DNA of 64,000 nucleotides. Origin: Sulfuritalea sp. (GTDB taxonomy: Bacteria > Pseudomonadota > Gammaproteobacteria > Burkholderiales > Rhodocyclaceae). Location of the stretch: NCBI GenBank assembly GCA_016710465.1, contig JADJVS010000014.1:992001-1056000 (forward strand), in the 5' to 3' direction. The notes below the pieces were generated by a model, which ran no database searches, was not told the DNA's origin, and was given only the letters and a program-made list of their open reading frames with translations. Numbering within the stretch: the stretch's first letter is position 1; each line of letters starts with the position of its first letter. The position numbers and the translations under genes are program-made. Shown here one piece after another: positions 42,319-51,738 of the stretch.

Positions 42319-43109
42319 ACCGCCACCGGCGCCGCGATGTGGGGCTGCGGGTCGTAGCCGTCGAGCGTGAAGTCCTCGTAGCGGAAGCCGAAGATGTCCT
42401 TCACCACCGGGTTGAGGCGCATCACCGGGCGTTGTCGCGGCTCGCGCGACAACTGCAGCCGGGCCTGATCGAGGTGATTGGAATACAAATGACAATCGCC
42501 GCCGGTCCAAACGAATTCGCCTGGCTGCAGGTCGCAGACCTGCGCCACCATCAGCGTGAACAACGCGTAGGAGGCGATGTTGAAAGGCACGCCGAGGAAG
42601 ATGTCGGCGCTGCGCTGGTAGAGCTGGCAGGACAGGCGACCGTCGGCGACATAGAACTGGAACAGGGCGTGGCAGGGCGGCAATTTCATGCGCGGAACGT
42701 CGGCCGGGTTCCAGGCCGAGACGATGTGTCGGCGCGAATCCGGATTTTTCTTCAGCCCGGCGATGAGTTCGCTGATCTGGTCGATCTCGCCGCCGTCGGG
42801 TGCCGGCCAATGGCGCCATTGATGGCCATACACCGGGCCGAGGTCACCGTTGGCATCGGCCCAGTCGTCCCAGATCGAGACGCCGTGATCCTTCAGGTAG
42901 CGTATGTTGGTGTCGCCCCGCAGGAACCAGAGCAGCTCGTGGATGATCGAGCGCAAATGCAGCTTCTTCGTCGTCAGCAGCGGGAAGCCCGCCGCCAGAT
43001 CGAAGCGCATCTGCCAGCCGAACACCGAGCGCGTGCCGGTGCCGGTGCGGTCGGATTTCACGTGGCCGTGTTCGAGCACGTGGCGCATCAGGTCGAGGTA
43101 GGGGCGCAT
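42315..43109 (-). CDS. thyA: Thymidylate synthase
   Basis: 264 residues from MRPYLDLMRHVLEHG, exactly the length of the E. coli enzyme; an upstream ATG at 43142 would add 11 residues. It methylates dUMP to dTMP using methylene-tetrahydrofolate. Motifs are DRTGTGTRSVFGWQMRFDL, PLLTTKKLHLRSIIHELLWF, the catalytic cysteine in LPPCHALFQFYV, QRSADIFLGVPFNIASYALF and HLYSNHLDQARLQLSR. dcd, folA and thyA in this window all feed thymidylate synthesis but are in separate places. Confidence 0.97.
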   Translation of the reverse strand: MRPYLDLMRHVLEHGHVKSDRTGTGTRSVFGWQMRFDLAAGFPLLTTKKLHLRSIIHELLWFLRGDTNIRYLKDHGVSIWDDWADANGDLGPVYGHQWRHWPAPDGGEIDQISELIAGLKKNPDSRRHIVSAWNPADVPRMKLPPCHALFQFYVADGRLSCQLYQRSADIFLGVPFNIASYALFTLMVAQVCDLQPGEFVWTGGDCHLYSNHLDQARLQLSREPRQRPVMRLNPVVKDIFGFRYEDFTLDGYDPQPHIAAPVAV

Positions 43110-43243
43110 GACGAGGGCAGGGCTTGGGATCGAATGGCCCATTCTACTGAAGCGGCCGCCGAGTCCTCCGGCGCGGCCATGACAAGGACGGCGCGAACCG
43201 TTATCCTAGCGCCAGAGCACATCGCGGGGCCGACAGGAACACC

Positions 43244-44734
43244 ATGCTTGGTTTTTTCTCCAGCAAGAACGAACACCCCTTGGCCGATCCCAAGGAAGCC
43301 AAGCGCATCCTTGCCGAGATCGCCACGCGCGAGCCCTTGGGAGCCGCCGAGGAAGCGAGCGGCTGGCTCGAGTCGATACCCGCGGAGCAGGGCTTCAAGC
43401 CGCTGCAGCGGCTTGAGTTGACGCTGCGGCTGGATGAGGCCACCGCGGCGCAATCGCGCCGGCTGGCCCGCGATTATCAGCCCCTGGTCCATGGTTCGCG
43501 TGCCCAGGAATCAAGGCATTGGGAGCTCAGCCACGGCTACTGGAGCTTGCTGCTCGCCGCCTATCTCGACTGCTTCACCCGGCTGCGCGCGGGGGAGAAG
43601 GATGCCGAGGCGATGCGGCCGCAGCAGCATCTGCTTTACGGCCGGCTGATCAACGCGGCGGCGGCGGAGCTGAAATGGCGACAGTTTCGTTACGGTCCGG
43701 TTGACGGCGAGACCTGGCGCGTTCTCGGCGGGGTTTATCTCGCGGCGGCGGAGGCCAGGCTCGACCAGCGCGCGCTGCCGCTCTATCCTGGCAGTGGCGA
43801 AACCACGGTCGAGGCGGAGTACCTCAAGGCGCTGATCTTCCACGCCAGCGCCATGGATAACCTGAAGCCGCTGCAGATCGAGATCGCCGAACGCTTCATC
43901 GGCTACTTTCTTCCTTTTTTCGTCCTCGCGCGCGAGCTGCAGCAGGACAGCGTGTATTGGGTGGATGGCGCCAAACCGCTGCCGCCGACGCGCCTGGCGA
44001 AAAAGCCGGACGTGACGAGTACCTTGCGATTCTTCAGCGGCACGCGCGCGGTCGATGCCGTGAACAAGACCATCGCCCAGATCCGCGCTGAAGGACGCGT
44101 GCCACCTGGCATCAGCCTCGGCACGCAGTACGAGCCGGACGCGGTGATTCCGGTGTTGGAACACCTGGCCCTGAACTGGGCCCCCAAGCCGCCGCTGCGC
44201 AACACGGCGCGCCGCCGGATCAATTCCCCGCTGAAGCTGGTGGCCGGCATGAACCCGGTGCACCAGCGCTTGTCGGGACGTGCCGCGAATGGTGCCGGCG
44301 TCGAATCCTGGATCATCGACGACGTCAGCCTGGGCGGCATGGGCGCCCATGCCGTGCAGGCCCGCCGCGACTGGATCCGCATCGGCGTGATGGTGGCGGT
44401 GCAGCCCGAAGGCGGCGACAACTGGCTGCTGGGCGTGGTGCGACGCTATGTGCGCACCGGGCCCAACGAGGATTCAATCGGCATCGAGACCATCTCCAAG
44501 GCACCGCGCGCGGTGCTCGCCGACGCCGGCGGGCTCTACACCGAGGCCCTGCTGCTGGACGTGCCCGAGGTCGGCGAATACGCGCGCATGGCGCTGCCGG
44601 CCAACGCCCTGGAAGACAAGGTTGCGCTGGTGTTCACGATCGACGACAAGCATGCCCGCCTGCATCCGCGCGAAGTGCTGTCCACCGGACCGGACTTCGT
44701 CGTCGCCAATTTCTTCGTCCAGTCTTATTCCTGA
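43244..44734 (+). CDS. Conserved hypothetical protein with PilZ-like C-terminal part
   Basis: 496 residues, no signal peptide or membrane segment. The first about 310 residues are mostly helical (FKPLQRLELTLRLDEATAAQ, WELSHGYWSLLLAAYLDCFT) and not recognised. After an RRRINSPLKLVAG stretch, WIIDDVSLGGMGAHA resembles the D-x-S-x-x-G segment of PilZ domains, so cyclic-di-GMP binding is conceivable, though the upstream RxxxR is not canonical. It is transcribed alone, converging on mog by a 10-bp overlap. Confidence 0.6.
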   Translation: MLGFFSSKNEHPLADPKEAKRILAEIATREPLGAAEEASGWLESIPAEQGFKPLQRLELTLRLDEATAAQSRRLARDYQPLVHGSRAQESRHWELSHGYWSLLLAAYLDCFTRLRAGEKDAEAMRPQQHLLYGRLINAAAAELKWRQFRYGPVDGETWRVLGGVYLAAAEARLDQRALPLYPGSGETTVEAEYLKALIFHASAMDNLKPLQIEIAERFIGYFLPFFVLARELQQDSVYWVDGAKPLPPTRLAKKPDVTSTLRFFSGTRAVDAVNKTIAQIRAEGRVPPGISLGTQYEPDAVIPVLEHLALNWAPKPPLRNTARRRINSPLKLVAGMNPVHQRLSGRAANGAGVESWIIDDVSLGGMGAHAVQARRDWIRIGVMVAVQPEGGDNWLLGVVRRYVRTGPNEDSIGIETISKAPRAVLADAGGLYTEALLLDVPEVGEYARMALPANALEDKVALVFTIDDKHARLHPREVLSTGPDFVVANFFVQSYS

Positions 44735-45318
44735 GGCTTGGGCCGGATCGCGGACTTGGGGCGGAAGGCCTTGATCACGGCCTCATTGGTTTCGATGTAG
44801 GGGCCGCCGATCAGGTCGATGCAATAGGGCACGGCGGCGAAGATTCCGGGCACCAGTGAATTGCCGGCGGCATCCTTCGCGCCTTCCAGGGTTTCCTTGA
44901 TCGCCTTGGGCTGGCCGGGCAGGTTGAGGATCAGCGACCGGCCCCGGATCGCACCGACCTGGCGCGAGAGGATGGCGGTAGGCACGAAGGCCAGCGAAAT
45001 CTGCCGCATCTGTTCACCGAAGCCGGGCATGACTTTATGCGCCACGGCCAGCGTGGCCTCCGGCGTCAGGTCGCGCGGCGCCGGGCCGGTGCCGCCGGTA
45101 GTCAATACCAGATGGCAGCCGACCGTATCGCAGAGTTCGATCAGCGTCTGCTCGATCACCGGCTGTTCATCCGGGATCAGCCGGGTCTCCATGCGCCAGG
45201 GCGAGGCCAGCGCCGCGCCGAACCATTCCTTAAGGGCGGGGATGCCTTTGTCATCATAGACGCCGCTGGAGGCGCGGTCGGAGATCGAGACGAGGCCGAT
45301 CAGGAGTTCGTCGTTCAT
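44725..45318 (-). CDS. mog: Molybdopterin adenylyltransferase
   Basis: 197 residues. It activates molybdopterin by adenylation before molybdenum insertion. IGLVSISDRASSGVYDDKGI opens the protein. TTGGTGPAPRDLTPEAT is the MoaB/Mog signature, and SLILNLPGQPKAIKETL follows. The ATG overlaps the stop of the upstream DUF218 gene (ATGA). The C-terminal end overlaps the convergent PilZ-like gene by 10 bp. Confidence 0.94.
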   Translation of the reverse strand: MNDELLIGLVSISDRASSGVYDDKGIPALKEWFGAALASPWRMETRLIPDEQPVIEQTLIELCDTVGCHLVLTTGGTGPAPRDLTPEATLAVAHKVMPGFGEQMRQISLAFVPTAILSRQVGAIRGRSLILNLPGQPKAIKETLEGAKDAAGNSLVPGIFAAVPYCIDLIGGPYIETNEAVIKAFRPKSAIRPKPQE

Positions 45319-46073
45319 GGCATGGCGTCCTTGAGGCGGTTGAAAAGCAGGCCGAGATGCTCGTGCAGCGCGTCTTGGGCTGGGCGCAGGTTGCGCGGCA
45401 GGAAATCCTCGACGGCGGATGGCGAGGCCCTGCGGAATCCGGTGGGCGCTGGCAGCACGTCGATGCCTTCGCGGCGAAACAACTCGGCCGCACGTGGCAT
45501 GTGCGAGGCATGCGTCACCAGCGCGATGCGGGTAACGCCATTGGCCTTGAGCAGCGGCGCCGATATCGAGGCGTTCTCGGCGGTGTCGCGCGAGGCGGTT
45601 TCGGTCCACCGCACCTTGACGCCGAATTCGCGTTCCAGCACCTCGCGCATCGAGTCCGCCTCGGCCCGGCCGCCGTGCGGCGAGCCACTGGTGACCAGCA
45701 CCGGCAGCCTGGTCTCGCGCGCCAGCTTGGCGCCGTAGCGCGCGCGCACCAGCGAGGCGCTGCCGACGGTATCGCCGCCGTATTCCGGCGCGGCGTAATA
45801 GCTGCCGCCGCCGAGGATGACGATGGCCTGGGCGCGGCGCAGTGCCTCGGCGCTGATCGGCGCCTGCGGCGCCGATGCCGGCATCAGGGCATTGCCGACC
45901 ACCGGCATGGCCAGGGCAATCAGAGCGAGCAGGGAGATCGTCGCCAGCAGCAAACCGCCGTACTGCCAGCGCCGATTCTTGCGCCGCGACAGCCACAGCC
46001 CGAACAGTGCCAGCAGCACCGGGCCGGTGGGCGGCAGGATCAGGGCGGTGAGGATCTTCTTGAGCAGGAACAT
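45315..46073 (-). CDS. YdcF/ElyC-type DUF218 membrane protein
   Basis: 252 residues from ATG 46073. Two N-terminal membrane segments (about 5-25 and 35-60) are followed by a DUF218 domain: AIVILGGGSYYAAPEYG, RARYGAKLARETRLPVLVTS, the ETASRDTAENA motif and THASHMPRAAELFRREGI. ElyC/SanA relatives act in envelope or peptidoglycan homeostasis. The segment RRKNRRWQYGG between the helices is encoded by a near copy of the dispersed repeat (45956-45985). Overlaps mog by 4 bp. Confidence 0.88.
   Translation of the reverse strand: MFLLKKILTALILPPTGPVLLALFGLWLSRRKNRRWQYGGLLLATISLLALIALAMPVVGNALMPASAPQAPISAEALRRAQAIVILGGGSYYAAPEYGGDTVGSASLVRARYGAKLARETRLPVLVTSGSPHGGRAEADSMREVLEREFGVKVRWTETASRDTAENASISAPLLKANGVTRIALVTHASHMPRAAELFRREGIDVLPAPTGFRRASPSAVEDFLPRNLRPAQDALHEHLGLLFNRLKDAMP
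45956..45985 (+). repeat. Near copy of the dispersed repeat inside the DUF218 gene
   Basis: CGCCGTACTGCCAGCGCCGA then TTCTTGCGCC differs from the core at a few bases. The encoded protein segment has normal length for the family, so this may be a chance match or an absorbed old copy. Confidence 0.4.
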
Positions 46074-46159
46074 GGGGCGGTGGCCGGATCGATCGCGTAT
46101 CATCGTGGAATCGCGGGCCGCTATTATCGACGCAATCAGCCCCCCGCCAAAGCCTCGAC

Positions 46160-47470
46160 ATGACGGATCGCACCTACGGCATCGAAACCCTCTGCCTGCA
46201 TGCCGGCGCCCAGCCGGATGCGGCGACCGGCGCGCGCGCGTTGCCAATCCACCAGACCAGCTCCTTCGTCTTCGATTCGGCCGAACACGCCGCCAGCCTG
46301 TTCAACCTGCAGACCTTCGGCAACGTCTATTCGCGCATCGGCAATCCGACGGTGGCGGCCTTCGAGGAACGCGTCGCCGCGCTGGAAGGCGGCCGTGCCG
46401 CCGTGGCCGCCGCCACCGGGCTTGCCGCGCAAACCCTGGCCTTATTGACGCTGTGCCAGGCCGGCGACCGCATCGTCGCCGCGCGCTCGCTGTATGGCGG
46501 CACGTTTTCGCAACTCGACGTCAGCCTGCGCAAGCTGGGCATCGAAACCGTGTTCGTCGACTCCGATGACCCGGAAAACTTCCGTTCCGCGCTCTCCGAC
46601 AACACCCGCTGCATCTTCGCCGAGACCGTGGCCAACCCGCGGCTCAACGTGCTCGACATCGCCGCCGTGGCCAGGGTCGCCCACGATCATCGCGTGCCGC
46701 TGATCATCGACAACACCGTGCCTTCGCCGTATCTATGCCGGCCCTTCGAGCATGGCGCCGACATCGTGGTGCATTCGGCGACCAAGTTCCTCGGCGGCCA
46801 CGGCACCACGCTGGGCGGCGTGGTGGTCGAGTCCGGAAAGTTCGACTGGGGCAATGGCAAGTTCCCCGGCATGACCGAGCCTTCGGCCGGCTACCACGGC
46901 GTCAAATTCTTTGAAACCTTCGGCGACTTCGGCTTCACCATGAAGGCGCGCATGGAAACCCTGCGCACCTTCGGCCCGGCGCTGTCGCCGTTCTCGGCCT
47001 GGCAATTGATGCAGGGCATCGAGACCCTGCACCTGCGCATGCAGCGCCACTGCGAAAACGCCCTGGCCGTGGCGCAACACCTGGAAGCGCATCCGCGCGT
47101 GGCCTGGGTGAATTATCCGGGCCTGCCCTCGAGCCTCGCCTACGCATTGGCCCAGCGCTACCTCGGCTCGGCCCGCCATCCCGGTGCCGGCGCGCTGCTG
47201 ACCTTCGGCGTCAAGGGTGGCAAAGGCGGTGGCCAGGCGGCCGGCGAGCGTTTCATCGACGCCTTGCAGTTCTGTTCGCATCTCGCCAACATCGGTGACG
47301 CCAAGACCCTGGTGATCCATCCGGCATCGACTACGCATCGCCAGATGAACGAGGCCGACCAGCGCGCCTCGGGCGTGACGCCGGACATGGTGCGGCTCTC
47401 GGTGGGCATTGAAACCCTGGACGACATCCTCTGGGACATCGATCAGGCACTGGAACGGAGCGCGGCATGA
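46160..47470 (+). CDS. metY: O-acetylhomoserine sulfhydrylase
   Basis: 436 residues, the size of MetY rather than the shorter MetB/MetZ. It makes homocysteine from O-acetylhomoserine and sulfide with PLP. YGIETLCLHAGAQPD, IHQTSSFVFDSAEHAA, YSRIGNPTVAAFEERVAALE, AARSLYGGTFSQLDVSL, DNTVPSPYLCRPFEHGAD and the PLP lysine in VVHSATKFLGGHG are present, ending HRQMNEADQRASGVTPDMVR. O-succinylhomoserine use cannot be ruled out. Overlaps the SPOR gene by ATGA. Confidence 0.93.
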   Translation: MTDRTYGIETLCLHAGAQPDAATGARALPIHQTSSFVFDSAEHAASLFNLQTFGNVYSRIGNPTVAAFEERVAALEGGRAAVAAATGLAAQTLALLTLCQAGDRIVAARSLYGGTFSQLDVSLRKLGIETVFVDSDDPENFRSALSDNTRCIFAETVANPRLNVLDIAAVARVAHDHRVPLIIDNTVPSPYLCRPFEHGADIVVHSATKFLGGHGTTLGGVVVESGKFDWGNGKFPGMTEPSAGYHGVKFFETFGDFGFTMKARMETLRTFGPALSPFSAWQLMQGIETLHLRMQRHCENALAVAQHLEAHPRVAWVNYPGLPSSLAYALAQRYLGSARHPGAGALLTFGVKGGKGGGQAAGERFIDALQFCSHLANIGDAKTLVIHPASTTHRQMNEADQRASGVTPDMVRLSVGIETLDDILWDIDQALERSAA

Positions 47471-47907
47471 GCGAAAACCCGCAAGGCAAAGGCGACTCGG
47501 GCGGCGGGCGCTACAACGGCCTGGTGGTGACCCTGCTGATCCTGGTCGGTGTCATGGGCGCCTGGATCATGTTCGACTCGCTGAGCACCAAGGCACCGCC
47601 ACCTTCCCCCGCCAAGTCGGCCCCCGCTGGCGAAAAGCTGGCCGACAGGATCCAGTCGGGCATGGACGCGGTCATGTCGCGCGGCGCGGCGGGAGGGCAT
47701 GCCATCCAGCTCAGCCCCTACAGCGAAGTGGCGACGGCGGAAGACGTGCGGGCCAAGCTCGACAAGCTGGGGATTCCTTCCAGCCTGCGCATCGAGGCGC
47801 ATGTCCAGGTCGGCCCCTTCCGCACCCACGAAGATGCCGAGGCGGCACGCGCCAGGCTGAAGGAACTGGGCGTCTATGGCGGCCAGTCGGTTACCCTCAA
47901 ACAATGA
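47467..47907 (+). CDS. SPOR-domain inner-membrane protein
   Basis: 146 residues. A short cytoplasmic N-terminus and one membrane helix (GLVVTLLILVGVMGAWIMF, about 18-37) precede a periplasmic linker. A C-terminal SPOR domain (about 75-143) reads AIQLSPYSEVATAEDVRAKL then HVQVGPFRTHEDAEAARARL. SPOR domains bind denuded peptidoglycan at division sites. It lies between metY (4-bp overlap) and ridA (10-bp gap). Confidence 0.88.
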   Translation: MSENPQGKGDSGGGRYNGLVVTLLILVGVMGAWIMFDSLSTKAPPPSPAKSAPAGEKLADRIQSGMDAVMSRGAAGGHAIQLSPYSEVATAEDVRAKLDKLGIPSSLRIEAHVQVGPFRTHEDAEAARARLKELGVYGGQSVTLKQ

Positions 47908-47917
47908 AAGCGAACCC

Positions 47918-48298
47918 ATGAGCCGCAAGATCATTGCCACCGCCGCCGCCCCCGCCGCCATCGGCACCTATTCGCAGGCCGTGCAGGTCGGCGACACTAT
48001 CTACCTGTCGGGACAGATCGGCCTCGACCCGGCGACCATGAGCATGGTCGAGGGCATCGATGCCCAGATCGCGCGCGTCTTCGACAACCTCAAGGCGGTG
48101 GCCGAGGCCGCCGGTGCCACGCTCAACGATGCGGTGAAGCTGAACATCTACCTCACCGATCTGGCCAATTTTGCCAAGGTCAATGAGACCATGGCCAGGT
48201 ATTTCAGCCAGCCCTTCCCCGCCCGCGCCGCCGTCGGCGTCAAGGAGTTGCCGCGCGGCGCGCTGGTCGAGGCGGACGCCGTTCTCGTCCTTGGCTAA
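47918..48298 (+). CDS. ridA: RidA family reactive imine deaminase
   Basis: 126 residues from ATG 47918; an upstream GTG-type extension is unlikely. RidA hydrolyses enamine/imine intermediates released by PLP enzymes such as threonine dehydratase. AAAPAAIGTYSQAVQVGDTI, YLSGQIGLDP, VNIYLTD-like LNIYLTDLANFAKVNETM and the Arg-containing PARAAVGVKELPRGALVEAD are typical. A PLP enzyme (MetY) lies two genes upstream. recG probably begins within its last codons. Confidence 0.95.
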   Translation: MSRKIIATAAAPAAIGTYSQAVQVGDTIYLSGQIGLDPATMSMVEGIDAQIARVFDNLKAVAEAAGATLNDAVKLNIYLTDLANFAKVNETMARYFSQPFPARAAVGVKELPRGALVEADAVLVLG

Positions 48299-50314
48299 GG
48301 CATCCGCCAGCGCCAATACGCTGGCGGCCCGCCTGGCCCGGCTAGGTCTGAAGCGCGACGCCGATTTTGTGCTTCACCTGCCGCTGCGCTACGAGGACGA
48401 GACTCGCATCACCGCGCTGGCCGACGCCCGGCCCGGCATTGCCGCGCAGTTCGAAGTCGACGTGGTCGACAGTGAGATCGCCTACCGGCCGCGCCGCCAA
48501 CTGATCGCGCGGGTGCGCGACGCCAGTGGCGCGCTTTCGCTGCGCTTCCTCAACTTCTATACCAGCCAACAGAAAGTGCTGCAGCCCGGCGCGCGCCTGC
48601 GCGTCTTCGGCGAAGTGCATGAGGGCTACCTCGGTCCCGAGATCATCCATCCGCGATTCCACGCGGTGGCCGCTGGAGAATCCCTGCCCGAAGGGCTGAC
48701 GCCGGTGTATCCGACCACCGCAGGCCTCGGGCAAGGCACATTGCGCCGCCTGATCGAAAAGGCGCTGGCGCGGATCGACCTCGCCGACACGCTGCCGCCG
48801 GAACTGCTGCGGCGGCTGAATCTTCCCGGAATCGCCGAGTCGATCCGCTTCCTGCACAATCCGCCGCCCGATATTTCGCAGGCAGCGCTTGAAGCGCGCA
48901 ACTTCCCGGCCTGGCGCCGCGTGCAGTTCGACGAGCTGCTGGCGCAGCAACTGAGCCTGCGCCGCGCCTACCTGGCGCGGCGGGCGCGCGGTGCGCCGAC
49001 CCTGAAGCCGACGGCGAAACTCACCGACGCCCTGCTGCACTCGCTGCCCTTCCACCTCACCGGCGCGCAAGCCAGCGCCTGGCGCGAGATCGCCGCCGAC
49101 CTCGGGGAGCCGCATCCGATGCAGCGCCTGCTGCAAGGCGACGTCGGCAGCGGCAAGACGGTGGTCGCCGCGCTGGCCATGCTGCACGCGGTCGAGCCGG
49201 CCATCAGGCGGCGTTGATGGCGCCCACCGAAATCCTTGCCGAGCAGCACTACCGCAAGCTCGCGGTCTGGCTAAAGCCGCTGGGAATCGAAGTGGCCTGG
49301 CTCACCGGCAGCCTGAAAAAGCGCGACAAGGAGGCGGCGATCGCAAGAGTCGGCGCTGGCGAGACGCCGATTGCGATCGGCACCCACGCCCTGATCGAGG
49401 ACAAGGTCGAGTTCGCCCGCCTGGGCCTGGCTATCGTGGACGAGCAGCACCGCTTCGGCGTGCGCCAGCGTCTCGCGCTCAAGGACAAGGGCTCGTTCGC
49501 CCACCAACTGGCGATGTCGGCCACGCCCATCCCGCGCACCCTGGCGATGAGTTACTACGCCGACCTCGATGTCTCGGTGCTCGACGAGCTGCCGCCGGGC
49601 CGCACGCCGGTGACCACCAAGCTGGTCGCCGAGGCTCGCCGCGGCGAGGTGCTCAAGCGTGTGCATGACGCCTGCCGCAGCGGGCGCCAGGCCTACTGGG
49701 TCTGCCCGCTGATCGAGGAGTCCGAAACTCTCCAGTTGAAGACCGCCGAGGAAACTTATTCGCGGTTGTCTGCCGAGCTGCCCGACCTGAAAGTCGGCCT
49801 GGTGCACGGCCGGCTCAAGACGGCGGACAAGGCCGAGGTGATGGCCGCCTTCGTGCGCAACGAGATCCAGGTACTGGTGGCGACCACGGTGATCGAGGTC
49901 GGCGTCGATGTGCCCAACGCCAGCCTGATGGTGATCGAGCACGCGGAGCGCTTCGGCCTCGCCCAGCTTCATCAACTGCGCGGCCGCGTCGGGCGGGGCG
50001 CCGACGCTTCGGCCTGCATCCTGATCTACGCCCAGCCGCTGGGCGAAACAGCGCGGGCGCGGCTCAAGGCGATCTTTGAGACCACCGACGGCTTCGCCAT
50101 CGCGCGCGAGGACCTGCGCCTGCGCGGCCCCGGCGAATTCATCGGCGCGCGGCAGAGCGGCATGCCGCTGTTGCGCTATGCCGACCTCGAAGACACGGCC
50201 CTGGTCGAGCAAGCCCGCACCATCGCCGAAGACATGTTGCGCGATGCGCCGGAGCGGGCCGAGGCCCACCTGCAGCGCTGGCTGGGCGGGCGCGAGGAAC
50301 TGCTCAAGGCCTGA
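48291..50314 (+). pseudogene. recG: ATP-dependent DNA helicase RecG, one-base frameshift
   Basis: Likely TTG start at 48291, overlapping the ridA stop. The first frame covers the wedge domain (DFVLHLPLRYEDETRITALA, FLNFYTSQQKVLQPG) and Walker A QGDVGSGKTVVAALAML, then hits a stop at 49217. The rest resumes one base out of phase: MAPTEILAEQH, DEQHRFGVRQR, the motif SATPIPRTLAMSYY, and motif VI HQLRGRVGRGADAS. Expected codons GAG-GCC-GGC-CAT-CAG appear as GAGCCGGCCATCAG, so one base is missing at about 49197. Either recG is inactivated or the sequence has an error; the rest is well preserved. Confidence 0.88.
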
Positions 50315-50330
50315 CCGGGCCCGCCCCGGG

Positions 50331-51242
50331 TTATGTCTTCTTCAGGCGTTGAATGGACAGCTTGACACTTTGTTGCAGCCTTGAAATCGATTGCGCCAGA
50401 ACGGCAAGTTCGTCGCGCGAACGAACCTCGATCACCGCGTCGAGTTCGCCCAGGCTGATCCGGTCGGTCATTGCCGACAGGTAGCGGATGTTTGCCGAAA
50501 GCGCGCTGCCGAAGATGAAGACCACGACGCCGATCAGCGTGATGATGATGGCCATGATGACCGCGTTGCGTTTGCTTTCCGCCTGTGCGGTCGCCTTGCT
50601 CTCGCGCTCCAAACGGGTCATCGGTTCGGTGAACTCGTCGATATACGTCGTGCTGGCGATGTAGAACTCGGTACCCGGCACGTTCACGCAGGCCATGTAC
50701 TTCTCCTTGAACGTGTTGTCTTTCTCCTGCCACTTGTAGTAGCCCTTGATCGGGTTGGCGGGGGTGACTCCGGTGAGGATTTTCCAGAAGCCGGGGAAGC
50801 TTGCGCCCAGCGGCTTCTCCAGCTTGGACATGTCATCCAGGTTTGGCGCGGTGATCTTCGGATTGGTGTGCGCCCAGGTGCGCCACTTGCCGTCCTCGCC
50901 ACGCTCATAGAGCGCCGTGTAGCCGTTCTTGCCCACCTTTTGGATCGCGACGTCCTTGAACCACTGATCGTTCATGAAGTCCTCCTTCTTCAGGTCCGGA
51001 TGTGCCGTGAGGTAGAGCCGAACCTCCCTGGAGACGGATTGCGCGGTTGAGAGAATCGCCTGTTCGGCCAATTCCTGAATGATCGCTGTTCCTTGCTGAC
51101 CGAACTTGTCGGTCATGTTGTTCAGTTGAACGATGAGGTAATACGCTTGCCCGGCAAAGGCAAGGATCAGAACTGTAAACAGCATGAACAGCTTCAGCCG
51201 AATGCCCAGTCCCTTCGATTGTGATACGGTGCTATCGGTCAT
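50331..51242 (-). CDS. Membrane sensor with Cache and HAMP domains, no output domain
   Basis: 303 residues from ATG 51242. A first membrane helix (about 18-38) is followed by a periplasmic Cache-type domain (about 55-230; YLTAHPDLKKEDFMNDQWFK, GKNGYTALYERGEDGKWRTW, VPGTEFYIASTTYIDEF). A second helix is at about 245-265, then a HAMP domain (LSAMTDRISLGELDAVIEVR). The protein ends right after it with LSIQRLKKT; no kinase, cyclase or methyl-accepting domain follows. It may signal through a separate partner. It is divergent from the DUF4388-like gene and converges on recG. Confidence 0.85.
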   Translation of the reverse strand: MTDSTVSQSKGLGIRLKLFMLFTVLILAFAGQAYYLIVQLNNMTDKFGQQGTAIIQELAEQAILSTAQSVSREVRLYLTAHPDLKKEDFMNDQWFKDVAIQKVGKNGYTALYERGEDGKWRTWAHTNPKITAPNLDDMSKLEKPLGASFPGFWKILTGVTPANPIKGYYKWQEKDNTFKEKYMACVNVPGTEFYIASTTYIDEFTEPMTRLERESKATAQAESKRNAVIMAIIITLIGVVVFIFGSALSANIRYLSAMTDRISLGELDAVIEVRSRDELAVLAQSISRLQQSVKLSIQRLKKT

Positions 51243-51738
51243 GTCCCTCTCTCCATGTAGTATTTCAACAGTAGTCCTGCGTTCGACCGGCGACCCTGCG
51301 TGCCGCCGTGCCGCCAAGCCGCGCAAACACCGCCATGCGCACCATTCAAGGCTTGCATATAGGGATCACTGCGTTCAGGGGCACGGCGCACACGCGGTGG
51401 CGCGGGCCGGCTTGGCATCTCGCTCGCCGCGGGATATTGGTCTGGCGATGTGTTCGTATTGATAAATAACGATACAAACAATATCACACGGAATCGCAAA
51501 AAGTATCGGAATTTTGTCACGCGGTTGGAATTTGCTGGTAGGCTAGTCGCAAAGATCGAGACGGCGCGGTGCCCGAACCGGATTCGCGCGCCGCCATCGC
51601 CGGCGGAATACCGTGGGGATGTGCTGGCGTGGGGGAGGGCGGATGTTCGCGACCCGAGGATTCCCGACATTCATCGCGACCGCGGCCCGGAATGGCGTGC
51701 GGGAATGGCGACCGTCATGTGTGGAGGAGGAGATACGG
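51243..51738. promoter_or_regulatory. 496-bp intergenic region between divergent sensor genes
   Basis: No convincing gene. An AT-rich island at 51450-51520 contains TTGATA (51457-51462), 17 bp, then TATCAC (51480-51485), a possible sigma70 promoter in the rightward direction but far from the next start. A GGAGGAGG ribosome site lies at 51722-51731 just before ATG 51739. The island is the only distinctly AT-rich non-cassette DNA in this part of the window. Confidence 0.4.

Noticed and set aside
49346..49369. recG and transporter (63785) matches to the dispersed repeat as certain copies
   Set aside because: They are shorter or diverged and the proteins there have about normal length, so chance similarity is possible. 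Kept only as weak members.
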